54,557 bases of DNA from Lachnospiraceae bacterium EP-SM-12S-S03 (GTDB lineage Bacteria; Bacillota; Clostridia; Lachnospirales; Lachnospiraceae), in NCBI GenBank assembly GCA_020540725.1, contig JAJBSL010000017.1, positions 1 to 54,557 of the forward strand, in the 5' to 3' direction. The notes beneath the pieces were generated by a model. The model did not search any database, had not been told where the DNA came from, and worked only from the letters and a program-made list of their open reading frames with translations. Each line of letters starts with the position of its first letter. Within the stretch, counting starts at the first letter, position 1. Below are positions 1-9,728 of the stretch, one piece after another. Both the position numbers and the translations under genes were made by a program.

Positions 1-10
1 GCTAACAGAG

Positions 11-35
11 AAAATGCACCGGAAAATCCGGTGCA
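11..35 (-). terminator. Rho-independent terminator after telA-like gene
   Basis: A perfect 8-bp stem (TGCACCGG / CCGGTGCA) with a 5-nt loop is followed on the minus strand by TTTTC. It lies about 80 nt past the stop of the telA-like gene and probably ends the P-type ATPase-xpaC-telA transcript. I see nothing else recognisable in positions 36-116. Confidence 0.75.
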
Positions 36-116
36 AATCTTTTAATTATTTCGGGACATTTTCAAAAACGCTTGACACCTTTTTTTGACACTTTAGCAGT
101 GATTCCTTTTACAAAT

Positions 117-1241
117 TTATCGTATTTCAAGAAGTTTCTGCTTCAGCTCACCTTCAATACGATTCAACTCTAATTCTGCTGCTTTTCTCTTCTCGCGTCC
201 CTCCGTCTGAATCTTCATCACTTCATCCAATGTAGAGATCAGAGATTCATTGGTGGCTTTCAATGTTTCAATATCCACAATGCCCCTCTCTGCTTCTTTT
301 GCTGTATCGATTGTCGCAAGTTTTAATTTCTCTGCGTTCTTCTTTAGAAGTTCATTTGTCATGTCTGTCACTTCACGTTGTGCCTTTGCTGCTCTTGAAA
401 AGTTTTCCACACCGATTGCAAGAACCATCTGGCTTTTCCACAAAGGAATCGTATTTACAAGAGTCGATTGGATCTTTTCAGACATCTGTGTATCATTTCC
501 TTGTACAAGACGGATCTGCGGTGCCATTTGCAAGGAAATTGCTCGTGTCAGTTCCAAATCATGAACTTTTTTCTCAAATCTGTTACAGAGTGCTGACAGA
601 TCACTTGCTTTCTGTGCATCTTCCGGAAGTCCGGTCATTTTCGCATGTGCCTCAAGCTCTGGAAGTTCTCTTTGCTGAACATCCTGGATTTTCCTTTTCC
701 CGGCTTCAATATACATGGATAATTCTTTAAAATATGTAAGATTCAGCTCATACATTTTATCCAAAAGAGCAATATCCTTTAAAAGCTGCCTTTGATGGCC
801 TTCCAGTTCCTTACAGATTTTTTCCACATTTGTTTCTGCTTTGTCATATTTTGCTTTCAGGTTGGCAAGCTTATTTCCACTCTTCTTAAAGAATCCAAAT
901 AGTCCTTTTTCTTCCTCATCTACATCCATTTCCCGCAGTTCCGATACAACATCTGTCAGCATTTTCCCGACTTCTCCAAGATCTTTTGTCTTCACGTTCT
1001 CAAGCGCTGTTTCTGAAAAATCCGCCATCTTTTTCTGAGCTCCCGCACCATACTGAAGGATCATATTCGAACTTGTGAGATCAATCCTGGATGCAAAATC
1101 AGCAACCTGACGCTCTTCTTCCGGTGTCAACACTACCTGTTCCGGCTCGGGTTTGACTTCCACTTCTTTTTTCTCTTGCCCAAAAGGTTCAAATGTAAGA
1201 ACCGGTGTTTCCTGCATCATTTCATCGATATTTTGTGCCAT
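117..1241 (-). CDS. TelA-like toxic-anion-resistance family protein
   Basis: The 374-residue product matches the TelA/KlaA (PF05816) family in length and composition. It is a soluble, mostly helical, charged protein with an acidic, proline-containing N-terminus (about residues 1-45) and long coiled-coil-like helices rich in Glu, Lys and Leu. Family members are linked to tellurite and cell-envelope stress tolerance, but their biochemistry is not settled. The start has AGGAGA about 7 nt upstream. It follows the XpaC-like gene by about 15 nt and is the last gene of a three-gene run with the P-type ATPase. XpaC and TelA genes are commonly paired in Firmicutes, which supports both calls. The substrate or client is unknown. 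Confidence 0.85.
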   Translation of the reverse strand: MAQNIDEMMQETPVLTFEPFGQEKKEVEVKPEPEQVVLTPEEERQVADFASRIDLTSSNMILQYGAGAQKKMADFSETALENVKTKDLGEVGKMLTDVVSELREMDVDEEEKGLFGFFKKSGNKLANLKAKYDKAETNVEKICKELEGHQRQLLKDIALLDKMYELNLTYFKELSMYIEAGKRKIQDVQQRELPELEAHAKMTGLPEDAQKASDLSALCNRFEKKVHDLELTRAISLQMAPQIRLVQGNDTQMSEKIQSTLVNTIPLWKSQMVLAIGVENFSRAAKAQREVTDMTNELLKKNAEKLKLATIDTAKEAERGIVDIETLKATNESLISTLDEVMKIQTEGREKRKAAELELNRIEGELKQKLLEIR

Positions 1242-1256
1242 AGTTTTGTCTCCTTC

Positions 1257-2447
1257 TTATTTAAAATCTTTTTCCTTATATCCTTCTCTTGCAAGCATGG
1301 TCTCAAGCACCGAAATATCCGATGATATATCAAATGCCGTATCCATGAAAAGATCATCCAAAAGTTGTTCAAAAGCACGCGTGATCGTATCCAACGTATT
1401 TTCAATTTCCTGCATGGAATTCGTCACATTTTCTCCCTTCACAGGAAGTGCATCAAATTCTTTATATGCATCCACAAGCTTCTCAGTCGTCGGGAGATAA
1501 TACTCCATGAACTTATCCATCTCGTCCATCTGTTCCGGATGCTTTTTGACAGATTCGAAAATCTTTCGGACGATCATTTCCAGACGGTCTAATTTTGCGG
1601 AAATCACTTCTCCGGGAATAGCATCGTTTGCTTCACGAATTGCCTGAATATAATGGTCTCCTTTGATAATCATCTCTTCAATCGCGGATTTCGGAACATC
1701 TGCCCTCTGCTTTCTTTCCTTTTCTTCCGCTTCACGTTGTTTCCTTGCTTCCTGAGCCTGACAATACAGCCTGTATGCATCTGCAGTGACGATCAGACAA
1801 GTCCCTTGCTCATCCAGAAACCCTTCTACAAACATCCCCTTACGGATCATTTTCTTTGCTTTCTTTACGACCTTTTGCACTGACTCTCCCGCCTTATCTG
1901 CAATTTCCTGCACAGTACAGAATTCTCTGCCGTCCAAAATCCGGAAATACTGTTTAAAGTTCCTATAGAGACTCCATTTTGTAAGTCCTATTCCAAATAG
2001 ACCAAGCATCACACATGTACCAAGTACGCAAAACACCGTAGTAAACATTCCGACAATACCAACTGTTTTGATATCGGCAAATGACATAATGATGGAGGCC
2101 ACTGTCAGCATGATTCCTCCAAGTGCACCCAATCCTCCAACAAGGGTAAGAAAAGGTCCCGAGACTCTTCCCGGCGTTTTCACCCGGATTCTCAACCTTT
2201 GGCTGCCGTCCGGCTTCGTATACGCATTGGCTTTCGTCCCGCTTGGCGGCGTTACATGTGGCGGTGTTACGTGGGGTGGTCTGTTGCCATAATTATATCT
2301 TCCAAACTGCTTTCGCGCCTCATCCATCGCCATATTCACTGTCTGATTGATTCTTTGATTCAACTGTCCATAATCCATGGAATTCATGGCGTCTTCCACA
2401 GTCCTTCTAATCTCTTCTCCTATATTTGAAAAATCCCTGTTATTCAT
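1257..2447 (-). CDS. XpaC-like membrane protein (5-bromo-4-chloroindolyl phosphate hydrolysis family)
   Basis: The 396-residue protein has a soluble N-terminus with a short proline-rich duplicated motif (PPHVTPPHVTPP, about residues 57-68). Two closely spaced hydrophobic helices follow (about 95-120 and 127-152). The long cytoplasmic C-terminal part contains a winged-helix-like stretch and charged helices. This layout is that of the XpaC family (PF10112), named from a Bacillus hydrolysis phenotype; its molecular role is unknown. The start codon directly abuts the stop of the upstream ATPase, and the telA-like gene follows, so the three are very likely co-transcribed. The family call is good; a catalytic function should not be assumed. 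Confidence 0.8.
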   Translation of the reverse strand: MNNRDFSNIGEEIRRTVEDAMNSMDYGQLNQRINQTVNMAMDEARKQFGRYNYGNRPPHVTPPHVTPPSGTKANAYTKPDGSQRLRIRVKTPGRVSGPFLTLVGGLGALGGIMLTVASIIMSFADIKTVGIVGMFTTVFCVLGTCVMLGLFGIGLTKWSLYRNFKQYFRILDGREFCTVQEIADKAGESVQKVVKKAKKMIRKGMFVEGFLDEQGTCLIVTADAYRLYCQAQEARKQREAEEKERKQRADVPKSAIEEMIIKGDHYIQAIREANDAIPGEVISAKLDRLEMIVRKIFESVKKHPEQMDEMDKFMEYYLPTTEKLVDAYKEFDALPVKGENVTNSMQEIENTLDTITRAFEQLLDDLFMDTAFDISSDISVLETMLAREGYKEKDFK

Positions 2448-4811
2448 TTATTGTCCCTTTCTTTTCCGCTTCATATGATACTGCTCGAAAAACAGTTCAA
2501 TTCTTTCCACGATTTTTACAAGCTGTGTAAATACAGGCAACGTGGCTGCCGCAAACACGATCAGAAGAAGTCCGCTCTTTAACGTAATCTCCTCAACTCC
2601 AAACCATCCCCCCGCAAATATTGCACTCAATAGAAGTCCTGCCAGCATTCCGCACCATACAATCCAGCGGAATACATTCATCGGCTTGGACAATTGGAAG
2701 AGAATTTGAAGCCCTACGATTGCCAAAAGCAATGTCGCCGTTACAGATATTTCTTCTGAACTGACCCCAAACACAATACCAAACAGCATCAGCATACCTA
2801 CCATAATTACATCTGTCAATCCGGCCGGAAGTGCTTTCAAGAAGACATTGGTCAGAAAATGACCTTTTATAATCTTTCGATTCGGCTCCATTGCAAGCAA
2901 AAATGCCGGTGTTCCAATGGTAAACATTGCTACAAAAGACACCTGCGCCGGACGCAGTGGATATGTGATCGCAAAAATCATCGAAATCACCGATAGCAAA
3001 AAGGAGAAAATATTCTTCACAAGAAACAGGCTGGCCGAACGTTCGATATTATTAACTACCTGCCTTCCTTCTCCTACTACTGACGGCATTCTGGAAAAAT
3101 CCGATTCCAAAAGCACAAGTTGGGATGCCTGAGACGCCACGTCACTTCCGGACGCCATAGCAACACTGCAATCTGCATCCTTCAATGCCAAAACATCATT
3201 GACACCATCTCCTGTCATAGCAACCGTTTTCCCTGCCTGCTTTAACGCTTTGACAAACATCCGCTTCTGTTTCGGTGTTACACGTCCAAATACCGTATAC
3301 TCCTGTACCGCTTTTGCAATATCCGTTTCATTCTGCAACGTTCTTGCATCCACGTAATTTTCCGCATTCTGAATGCCTGCCTCCACTGCTACTTTAGAAG
3401 CCGTCACAGGGTTATCTCCCGATATGACTTTGATTTCCACCCCTTGCTTTGCAAAATATGCAAATGTCTCTTTTGCATTTCTGCGAATCGGATTGGAAAG
3501 AGTTACAATGGCAAGTGGCTTTGTTTCCTCTGTAAGCGCCTTCCCATCCGCTTCTCCTTCGTAAGTGCCAAATACAAGTACCCGATATCCTTTTTCACTT
3601 TGCTCTTCAATCTTTTCCTGATACTCCGCAAATTTTTCTCCGAGTACAACTTCAGGTGCTCCCAACAGGTATTGCACCCCGCCGATCAAAACACCACTGT
3701 ATTTATATGCAGATGAAAAGGGAAGTACCTTCTCTGCCTTTTCTCCTTGTCCCTTCATATTCCGAAAATATTTCTGCAATGCTTCCATCGTACTGTTATC
3801 GCAAGACATATTAAATACAAAATTCGCAAGTTTCTCAGAAAGCAGAGGTTCTTCATCATTTAGAGAAATGATTTTGTTGACTTTCATATCATTTTCCGTA
3901 ATAGTTCCCGTCTTATCTACACAAAGCACATCTACCCGCGCAAGTGTCTCAATGCATTTCATATCATGGACAAGAACCTTCTGTCTTGCCAGTTTCATCA
4001 CACTGACTACAAGCGCTACACTTGCAAGAAGATATAGGCCTTCCGGAATCATGCCGATGACCGCCGCTGTCATAGATACTACGCTGTCCTTTAATGTATT
4101 TCCTCCGAGGAAGAACTGCTGATAAAAGAGAATGATTCCGACCGGAATGATTATGATACCAACAGCTTTGACAAGCTTATTTAAAGACCGGATCATCTCC
4201 GACTGCTCTCCTTCTTTGACTTCCTTCGCTTCCAATGTAAGCTTGGAAGCATAGGAATCCGCTCCGACTTTCGTAAGTTTTGCATAACATTTTCCAGACA
4301 CTACAAAACTTCCCGAGAGAAGTTCTTTGCCCGCATTTTTTGTAATCTCATCCGATTCTCCCGTAATCAGTGATTCATTCACCTGTGCCTCGCCGTCAAC
4401 AACAACTGCGTCTGCCGGGATCTGATTTCCCGCTGTAAAAACCACCAGATCATCCAACACAAGTTCTTCTGCCCGCACAGTTTTCTCTACACCGTCGCGA
4501 ATCACCCTTGCCCGCGGTGCATTTAAAACAGACAGCTTATCGAGAACACTTTTGGATCGCAGTTCCTGAATAATTCCGATACATGTATTCAAAATGATAA
4601 CCGGAAGAAATGTGAGTTCGCGAAATGCTCCCACCACAAGCAACAATACGGCAATCCCTGCAAATATAAAATTAAAATAAGTAAGTGTATTACTAAGAAC
4701 AATCTCCTTGACCGTCTTAGACGGTGCTTCTACGGGAGTGTTCACCATTCTCTTTCCAGTTCTTTCTTCTACCTCTTCCGAAGAAAGCCCCGGGTACATC
4801 TTTTCTTCCAT
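2448..4811 (-). CDS. Cation-transporting P-type ATPase, CtpE-like
   Basis: This is a 787-residue P-type ATPase. Visible motifs are the actuator TGES (about 150-153), PEGL in transmembrane helix 4 (about 256-259), the phosphorylation site DKTGT (Asp about 299), and MTGDGVNDVLAL in the P domain, followed by a C-terminal multi-helix membrane region. It has no N-terminal heavy-metal domain and no CPC motif, so it is not a P1B pump. The PEGL signature and overall layout resemble mycobacterial CtpE, reported to take up calcium; the ion here is inferred only. I chose the ATG at 4811, preceded by GGAGG at 5 nt, over a TTG five codons upstream. A SigA-like promoter lies at 4838-4866. It leads a run with the xpaC and telA family genes. 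Confidence 0.85.
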   Translation of the reverse strand: MEEKMYPGLSSEEVEERTGKRMVNTPVEAPSKTVKEIVLSNTLTYFNFIFAGIAVLLLVVGAFRELTFLPVIILNTCIGIIQELRSKSVLDKLSVLNAPRARVIRDGVEKTVRAEELVLDDLVVFTAGNQIPADAVVVDGEAQVNESLITGESDEITKNAGKELLSGSFVVSGKCYAKLTKVGADSYASKLTLEAKEVKEGEQSEMIRSLNKLVKAVGIIIIPVGIILFYQQFFLGGNTLKDSVVSMTAAVIGMIPEGLYLLASVALVVSVMKLARQKVLVHDMKCIETLARVDVLCVDKTGTITENDMKVNKIISLNDEEPLLSEKLANFVFNMSCDNSTMEALQKYFRNMKGQGEKAEKVLPFSSAYKYSGVLIGGVQYLLGAPEVVLGEKFAEYQEKIEEQSEKGYRVLVFGTYEGEADGKALTEETKPLAIVTLSNPIRRNAKETFAYFAKQGVEIKVISGDNPVTASKVAVEAGIQNAENYVDARTLQNETDIAKAVQEYTVFGRVTPKQKRMFVKALKQAGKTVAMTGDGVNDVLALKDADCSVAMASGSDVASQASQLVLLESDFSRMPSVVGEGRQVVNNIERSASLFLVKNIFSFLLSVISMIFAITYPLRPAQVSFVAMFTIGTPAFLLAMEPNRKIIKGHFLTNVFLKALPAGLTDVIMVGMLMLFGIVFGVSSEEISVTATLLLAIVGLQILFQLSKPMNVFRWIVWCGMLAGLLLSAIFAGGWFGVEEITLKSGLLLIVFAAATLPVFTQLVKIVERIELFFEQYHMKRKRKGQ

Positions 4812-4837
4812 AGCCACCTCCGTCAACTTATGTTATT

Positions 4838-4866
4838 ATGATACCGTTTTGTGATGGAAATGTAAA
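4838..4866 (-). promoter_or_regulatory. Candidate promoter of the CtpE-like ATPase operon
   Basis: On the minus strand, TTTACA and TATCAT are separated by 17 nt, about 27 nt upstream of the chosen ATG. It matches the vegetative sigma consensus well (5/6 and 5/6). Confidence 0.6.
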
Positions 4867-4944
4867 TTCTTTTTGCTGATTTATAGGTCACAATTTCCTA
4901 TAAAGATTGCACAACTGCGCATCCCCACACGAAGTGTGTGTGTT

Positions 4945-4980
4945 ATGATATAGGATTCCGAAGTAATTTCCTATATCATG
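4945..4980. repeat. Inverted repeat between tyrS terminator and ATPase promoter
   Basis: Perfect 11-bp arms (ATGATATAGGA / TCCTATATCAT) are separated by 14 nt. A second small hairpin (CACAC-GAA-GTGTG, around 4926-4938) lies next to it. Neither has a T-run. They sit outside the ATPase promoter and beyond the tyrS terminator. No riboswitch consensus was recognised. Confidence 0.5.
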
Positions 4981-5014
4981 AAAAAGATTGTGCCACCAAG
5001 GACACAATCTTTTT
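4981..5014 (-). terminator. tyrS terminator
   Basis: Eleven-bp arms (AAAAGATTGTG / CACAATCTTTT) with a 10-nt loop lie just past the tyrS stop. A/T tracts on both sides make it potentially bidirectional. Confidence 0.85.
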
Positions 5015-5022
5015 ATACATGT

Positions 5023-6246
5023 TTATTTTGCAATGACTTTACGGAAGTTTTTCTTACCTCTTCTTAATACGATTCCTTCACCCTGAAGAGCTTCACTTGC
5101 AAATTCAGCGTAAATATCTGATACCTTTTCACCATCTACAGCAACACCGCCCTGCTGAACCGCGCGTCTTGCTTCTGATTTAGACGGCACAAGTCCACTC
5201 TTTACAAGCATCGTCAGAATATCAATCTTTCCATCCACGAAATCTTCTTCTACAAGTTCGGCTGTCGGCATATTTGCCGCATTTCCTGCACTGAATAGTG
5301 CTCTCGCGCTTTCCTGTGCCTTTGTTGCTTCTTCTTCACCATGCACTAATTTTGTAAGTTCAAATGCAAGAATTTCTTTCGCCTGGTTAAGCTGGCTTCC
5401 TTCCCATGCATCCATTTTGTCAATTTCTTCTAATGGAAGGAATGTAAGCATACGGATACACTTTAATACGTCTGCATCCGCCACATTTCTCCAATACTGG
5501 TAGAATTCAAACGGAGATGTCTTATTCGGATCAAGCCAGACTGCACCAGACTGTGTTTTGCCCATCTTCTTCCCTTCAGAGTTCAGCAGAAGCGTAATGG
5601 TCATGGCGCTGGCATCTTTTCCTAGCTTGCGGCGAATCAGTTCTGTACCTGCCAGCATATTGCTCCACTGGTCGTCCCCGCCAAACTGCAGATTACATCC
5701 GTATTTCTGGAACAATGCATAGAAGTCGTAAGCTTGCATGATCATGTAGTTAAACTCAAGGAAGCTCAATCCCTTCTCCATACGCTGCTTGTAACACTCT
5801 GCTGTAAGCATACGGTTTACAGAAAAATGCGCTCCCACTTCCCGAAGAAGTTCTACATAGTTCAAATCTAACAGCCAGTCTGCATTATTCACCATCAATG
5901 CTTTTCCTTCCGAAAAGTCAATGAATTTGCTCATCTGCTCTTTGAAACAGTCACAGTTGTGCTGGATCTGCTCCGGTGTCATCATGGAACGCATATCCGT
6001 TCTTCCTGACGGATCGCCCACATATCCTGTTCCGCCTCCGATGAGTGCAATCGGTTTATTTCCCGCCATCTGCAAACGTTTCATAAGGCACAATGCCATG
6101 AAATGTCCTACATGAAGGCTATCTGCTGTCGGGTCAAATCCAATATAAAATGTTGCCTTCCCATTGTTGATCAATTCACGGATCAACGGCTCATCTGTTA
6201 CTTGTGCGATCAGGCCTCTTGCCTGAAGTTCTTCATAAATTCCCAT
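5023..6246 (-). CDS. tyrS: Tyrosyl-tRNA synthetase
   Basis: This class I aminoacyl-tRNA synthetase charges tRNA-Tyr. The 407-residue product has the HIGH-type motif HVGH (about 45-48), the [13 protein letters not shown] stretch of the Rossmann fold, the KMSKS-type loop KKMGKT (about 225-230), and a C-terminal S4 RNA-binding domain from about residue 345. I placed the start at 6246 because GGAGG lies 8 nt upstream; an in-frame ATG five codons earlier overlaps that ribosome binding site. A tyrosine T-box leader and terminator (6376-6657) lie upstream, so expression should rise when uncharged tRNA-Tyr accumulates. A terminator follows at 4981-5014, making this a single-gene unit. Confidence 0.97.
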   Translation of the reverse strand: MGIYEELQARGLIAQVTDEPLIRELINNGKATFYIGFDPTADSLHVGHFMALCLMKRLQMAGNKPIALIGGGTGYVGDPSGRTDMRSMMTPEQIQHNCDCFKEQMSKFIDFSEGKALMVNNADWLLDLNYVELLREVGAHFSVNRMLTAECYKQRMEKGLSFLEFNYMIMQAYDFYALFQKYGCNLQFGGDDQWSNMLAGTELIRRKLGKDASAMTITLLLNSEGKKMGKTQSGAVWLDPNKTSPFEFYQYWRNVADADVLKCIRMLTFLPLEEIDKMDAWEGSQLNQAKEILAFELTKLVHGEEEATKAQESARALFSAGNAANMPTAELVEEDFVDGKIDILTMLVKSGLVPSKSEARRAVQQGGVAVDGEKVSDIYAEFASEALQGEGIVLRRGKKNFRKVIAK

Positions 6247-6302
6247 GCTCTTTTCCTCCATTTTTCATTTTCTTTCTAAAGGACGAAATCAACGGAAATG
6301 TC

Positions 6303-6382
6303 AAAAGACACATTCCGGGATTGTAAGCAGTCGCTAAGGTCATAAGCAAGCCCGGACTTTAGCTCATTGCCATTACAAAAAA
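6303..6382 (+). repeat. Interspersed ~80-bp structured repeat, copy 1
   Basis: This is about 85% identical to 23536-23613, in the same plus-strand orientation. Weaker similarity extends about 20 bp further left (to about 6281). Both copies can fold with an outer pair TTGTAA/TTACAA and an inner stem (GCTAA-GGTC / GGAC-TTTAGC here). This copy lies between the T-box terminator and the tyrS ribosome binding site, so it is part of the tyrS 5' untranslated RNA, in antisense orientation. Function unknown. Confidence 0.7.
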
Positions 6383-6413
6383 CCCCGTCCTTAAACTTTC
6401 GTTTAAAGGACGA
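6376..6413 (-). terminator. T-box attenuator terminator upstream of tyrS
   Basis: On the minus strand a stem of about 11 bp with one bulged base (arms 6386-6396 and 6401-6412, 4-nt loop) is followed by GGGGTTTTTTG. It follows directly after the T-box sequence, where it can compete with the antiterminator. Confidence 0.9.
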
Positions 6414-6657
6414 GGATATTATCTCGCGGTACCACCTTTATTTATATCCGGCTCACGCCGAATACCTCTGCAAGTATCTGACAATACTCGTGACACGGTA
6501 ACGTGTGTCTTCCCGTCACAGCCTACTGGTCTCCTTTCGGTGTGAAGCTCCAAGATGTATTCATAACTGATATTCTGTGCGCCTCTCATCCACCGGCTGC
6601 TTTCTGTTCAGAGTTTCTCAATTACTACTTGTTCTTTTCTTCGCTTTTTGCTATCTG
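6378..6657 (-). promoter_or_regulatory. T-box leader, tyrosine-specific
   Basis: The conserved T-box sequence AGGTGGTACCGCG is at 6425-6437 (minus strand). Upstream, a Stem I region contains a GCCGGTGG motif and the sequence GAATACATC. There TAC (6557-6559) is a plausible tyrosine specifier, which agrees with the downstream tyrS gene. The leader should begin near 6657, inside the last codons of pflA, and ends in the terminator at 6376-6413. Uncharged tRNA-Tyr would stabilise the antiterminator and allow read-through into tyrS. Confidence 0.92.
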
Positions 6658-7409
6658 CTTGAAATCTTATCGTATCTCTTCCGATTTGTCAAGCCTGTTA
6701 TTTCCAGGTCTGACATATATGTTTTCAAAGTTTCAATCGTTTCGGGATCGCAGACCGGTACATCCTTCAGAGGAAATTCCATATCGAACTTCTCATACTT
6801 TGTCATACACATCTTCTGAAACGGAAGCAGCTCAATCCGTTCAAGGGAAGGATACCCCTTCCCGAACGCATGAAGAGCCTGAATTTCTTCTTTGCTGTCT
6901 GTAATTCCCGGCACAACAACATGTCGAAACCATAAGGCAACATTCCTTCGCTTCACAAGTTCAAGAAAGGCTTCGACCTGCCGGAAACTCCCTCCGCAAT
7001 ATTCCTTATAGGCTCTCTCCGTATGAAACTTCACATCACACAGAACGAGATCCGTATACTCAAGTACAGTATCAGCCGCCTGCAAATCCCCGATCCCGGA
7101 TGTGTCCAGCGCCGTGTGAATCCCTTCAGCTTTGAGACGTTGGAACAGATCTCTACAGAATTCGGGCTGCATTAACGGCTCTCCACCTGAAATCGTCACT
7201 CCGCCTCCGCGGCTTATAAACGATTTATATCGCAAAATCTTTCTCACAAGTTCTTCGGTGTCCGTCTCAAAGCCACCGTTTCTTTCCCATGTTTCCGGAT
7301 TATGACAATAAACACATCGAAGCGGGCACCCTTGCATAAATACAACACATCGCACTCCCGGCCCATCCACAGCTCCCATGCTTTGAAACGCACTGATTCT
7401 CCCCTTCAT
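6651..7409 (-). CDS. pflA: Pyruvate formate-lyase activating enzyme (radical SAM)
   Basis: The 252-residue radical SAM enzyme installs the glycyl radical on PflB. The cluster motif CxxxCxxC appears as CPLRCVYCHN (about residues 29-38), followed by the SAM-binding GGEP. The length is typical of PflA without an extra ferredoxin domain. Its ATG overlaps the pflB stop by one base (TAATG), so translation is coupled and both share the promoter at 9831-9859. The 3' end of the gene carries the promoter for the next transcription unit, tyrS. Neighbour identity and motif make the assignment firm. Confidence 0.95.
   Translation of the reverse strand: MKGRISAFQSMGAVDGPGVRCVVFMQGCPLRCVYCHNPETWERNGGFETDTEELVRKILRYKSFISRGGGVTISGGEPLMQPEFCRDLFQRLKAEGIHTALDTSGIGDLQAADTVLEYTDLVLCDVKFHTERAYKEYCGGSFRQVEAFLELVKRRNVALWFRHVVVPGITDSKEEIQALHAFGKGYPSLERIELLPFQKMCMTKYEKFDMEFPLKDVPVCDPETIETLKTYMSDLEITGLTNRKRYDKISSR
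6664..6692 (-). promoter_or_regulatory. tyrS promoter embedded in the 3' end of pflA
   Basis: TTGACA and TAAGAT (minus strand) are separated by 17 nt. They lie within the last codons of pflA and just upstream of the T-box leader. The predicted transcript start is near 6657. Confidence 0.75.
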
Positions 7410-9640
7410 TACATCTCCTCATGAAACGTTCTTGAAATCACTTCTTTTTGCTGCTCTTTTGAAAGCTTATGGAAATTCACAGCATAGCCGGACACCCGGA
7501 TCGTCAGATTCGGATATTTCTCCGGATGTTCGGCCGCATCCAACAGCATTTCCCGATTCAGAACATTCACATTCAAATGCTGTGCCATCTGCGCAAAATA
7601 GCCGTCAATAATCACCGTTAGATTTTTGAGACGTTCCTCTTCATTTTGACCAAGCGCCTTCGGCACAATAGAAAACGTATTCGAGATCCCATCCTTACAT
7701 ACATCATAAGAAAGTTTTGCCACAGAATTTAAAGAAGCCAAGGCTCCGTTCCTTTCGCGATTATGCATCGGATTTGCTCCCGGTGCAAACGGTTCTCCGG
7801 ACTTTCTCCCATCGGGCGTACTTCCTGTTTTCTTTCCATAGACAACGTTGGATGTAATCGTCAGAACGGACAACGTATGTTCCGCATTCTTATAAGTAGG
7901 ATTCTTCTTCAGTTCCTCATAAAACAGGCGAACCTGCTCTTTTGCAATGTCATCCACTCTGTCATCATCATTGCCGAATGCCGGATACTCACCTGCCGTC
8001 TCAAATGCCTTGATAAGCCCTGTCTCATCACGGACAACCTTTACTTTTGCATATTTGATTGCGGAAAGTGAGTCCGCCAGTACGGACATTCCTGCAATAC
8101 CAAATGCCATAAAACGGTGAACCTCTGTATCATGTAATGCCATTTGGGTTTTCTCATAAGCATATTTGTCATGCATATAGTGAATGATATTCATTGCATT
8201 CACGTAAGTTCTTGCAAGCCATGGGCGATAGATATCCAACAGCTCCATCACTTTGTCATATTCAAGATACTCTCCTTCATATGGTGTATGTGGCGGAGCT
8301 ACCTGCATCCCGCTCTTTTCATCCCGTCCGCCGTTCAGGCTCATAAGAAGAAGCTTTGCCAAATTGGCGCGGGCACCAAAAAACTGCATATCCTTACCAA
8401 CGCGCATTGCGGACACGCAACAGGCAATTGCATAATCGTCCCCGAATTTTGGCCGCATTACATCATCATTTTCATACTGAATCGCATCGGTATCACAGGA
8501 AACTTTGGCTGCAAAGCGTTTAAAGTTCTCCGGCAGTCTCTCTGACCAAAGTATTGTAAGGTTCGGCTCGGCAGACGGCCCGAGATTATATAGCGTATGC
8601 AAAATCCTGTATGAACTCTTTGTAACAAGCGTACGCCCATCTTCACCCATGCCTCCGACAGCTTCCGTAATCCACATCGGATCCCCTGCAAACAATTCAT
8701 TATATTCCGGTGTCCTTAAATGTCTCGCCATGCGCAATTTCATCACAAAATCGTCAAAGATTTCCTGTGCACCGCTTTCATCAAGAATTCCGTTTCTCAG
8801 ATCACGCTCAAAGTAAATATCTAAGAAAGTACTTGTTCGTCCAAGGCTCATAGCCGCGCCATTCTGCTCTTTAATCGCACCAAGATAACCGAAATAGAGC
8901 CACTGCACAGCCTCACGTGCATTACCTGCAGGCTGTGAAATATCAAATCCGTAAATCTGTGCCATCTCCTTCAGCTTTCCAAGAAAATGAATCTGCTGAT
9001 ACAACTCTTCAAGAAGACGAATGGTATCCTGCGTCATCACTTCCTGCGATATCTTTCTCTTATCTTCTTTCTTCTTTTCTATTAAATAGTCAATGCCATA
9101 CAAGGCTACACGCCGGTAATCACCGATAATACGTCCCCGTCCGTAAGCATCCGGCAATCCCGTTATAATACCGCAGTGGCGGGCCGCTCTCATTTCATCA
9201 CTGTAAACCCGGAACACACCGTCATTGTGCGTTGTCCTGTAGGTGAATTCTTTCTCAACTTTATCTGATAATGTATACCCGTAAGCCTTACATGCCTTTC
9301 TTGTCATATTTAATCCACCAAATGGATTGACGCCCCGCTTTAATGGTCTGTCTGTCTGAAGCCCAACAATAATTTCCTCGTTCTTGTCCAAATAACCTGC
9401 TCCAAAATTCGTCAGTGATGTAGCTGTGTATGTATCAATATCCAACACGCCGCCAAACTGCTGCTCCAAATCAAATAAATGGTTGAGCTTCGTCATCAGT
9501 TTCGTTGTCCTTTCTGTAGCACCGGCAAGAAAGCTTCCATCCCCCTCGTAAGGTGTATAATTCTGCTGGATGAAATTCCTCACATCAATCCCTTCCTGCC
9601 ATGGGCCGCCGCTAAAACCATTCCACTGTTCTCTTATCAT
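7409..9640 (-). CDS. pflB: Pyruvate formate-lyase (formate C-acetyltransferase)
   Basis: The enzyme converts pyruvate and CoA to acetyl-CoA and formate under anoxic conditions. The 743-residue product has the two adjacent catalytic cysteines (IACCVSAM, Cys about 407-408) and the C-terminal glycyl-radical motif RVSGYAVNF (Gly about 718). I start it at 9640, where AGGAGG lies about 8 nt upstream; the reading frame stays open 27 codons further but without a ribosome binding site. pflA follows with a one-base overlap. A strong promoter, a probable ZTP riboswitch and a terminator precede it, tying expression to the purine/one-carbon alarmone ZTP. That fits formate feeding formyl-THF synthesis. Confidence 0.97.
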   Translation of the reverse strand: MIREQWNGFSGGPWQEGIDVRNFIQQNYTPYEGDGSFLAGATERTTKLMTKLNHLFDLEQQFGGVLDIDTYTATSLTNFGAGYLDKNEEIIVGLQTDRPLKRGVNPFGGLNMTRKACKAYGYTLSDKVEKEFTYRTTHNDGVFRVYSDEMRAARHCGIITGLPDAYGRGRIIGDYRRVALYGIDYLIEKKKEDKRKISQEVMTQDTIRLLEELYQQIHFLGKLKEMAQIYGFDISQPAGNAREAVQWLYFGYLGAIKEQNGAAMSLGRTSTFLDIYFERDLRNGILDESGAQEIFDDFVMKLRMARHLRTPEYNELFAGDPMWITEAVGGMGEDGRTLVTKSSYRILHTLYNLGPSAEPNLTILWSERLPENFKRFAAKVSCDTDAIQYENDDVMRPKFGDDYAIACCVSAMRVGKDMQFFGARANLAKLLLMSLNGGRDEKSGMQVAPPHTPYEGEYLEYDKVMELLDIYRPWLARTYVNAMNIIHYMHDKYAYEKTQMALHDTEVHRFMAFGIAGMSVLADSLSAIKYAKVKVVRDETGLIKAFETAGEYPAFGNDDDRVDDIAKEQVRLFYEELKKNPTYKNAEHTLSVLTITSNVVYGKKTGSTPDGRKSGEPFAPGANPMHNRERNGALASLNSVAKLSYDVCKDGISNTFSIVPKALGQNEEERLKNLTVIIDGYFAQMAQHLNVNVLNREMLLDAAEHPEKYPNLTIRVSGYAVNFHKLSKEQQKEVISRTFHEEM

Positions 9641-9699
9641 TATTTTTTCCTCCTGAAACAAAAATGGCATTGTACAAACGCTCCTTCTGTTCTTACAAA

Positions 9700-9728
9700 A
9701 CAAAAAGAGCAGCATATACAATGCTGCC
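9700..9728 (-). terminator. Riboswitch terminator upstream of pflB
   Basis: Seven-bp arms (GCAGCAT / ATGCTGC) with a 5-nt loop are followed on the minus strand by TCTTTTTG. The upstream arm touches the conserved 3' end of the aptamer, so ligand binding and termination can be mutually exclusive. It sits about 60 nt before the pflB start. Confidence 0.85.

Noticed and set aside
4867..4980. Riboswitch (for example a metal-sensing type) upstream of the CtpE-like ATPase
   Set aside because: The hairpins lie upstream of the predicted promoter and no known riboswitch consensus was seen.
9641..9721. N-terminal extension of pflB by 27 residues
   Set aside because: The extension overlaps the leader, has no ribosome binding site and is absent from the usual PflB start; AGGAGG precedes the ATG at 9640.
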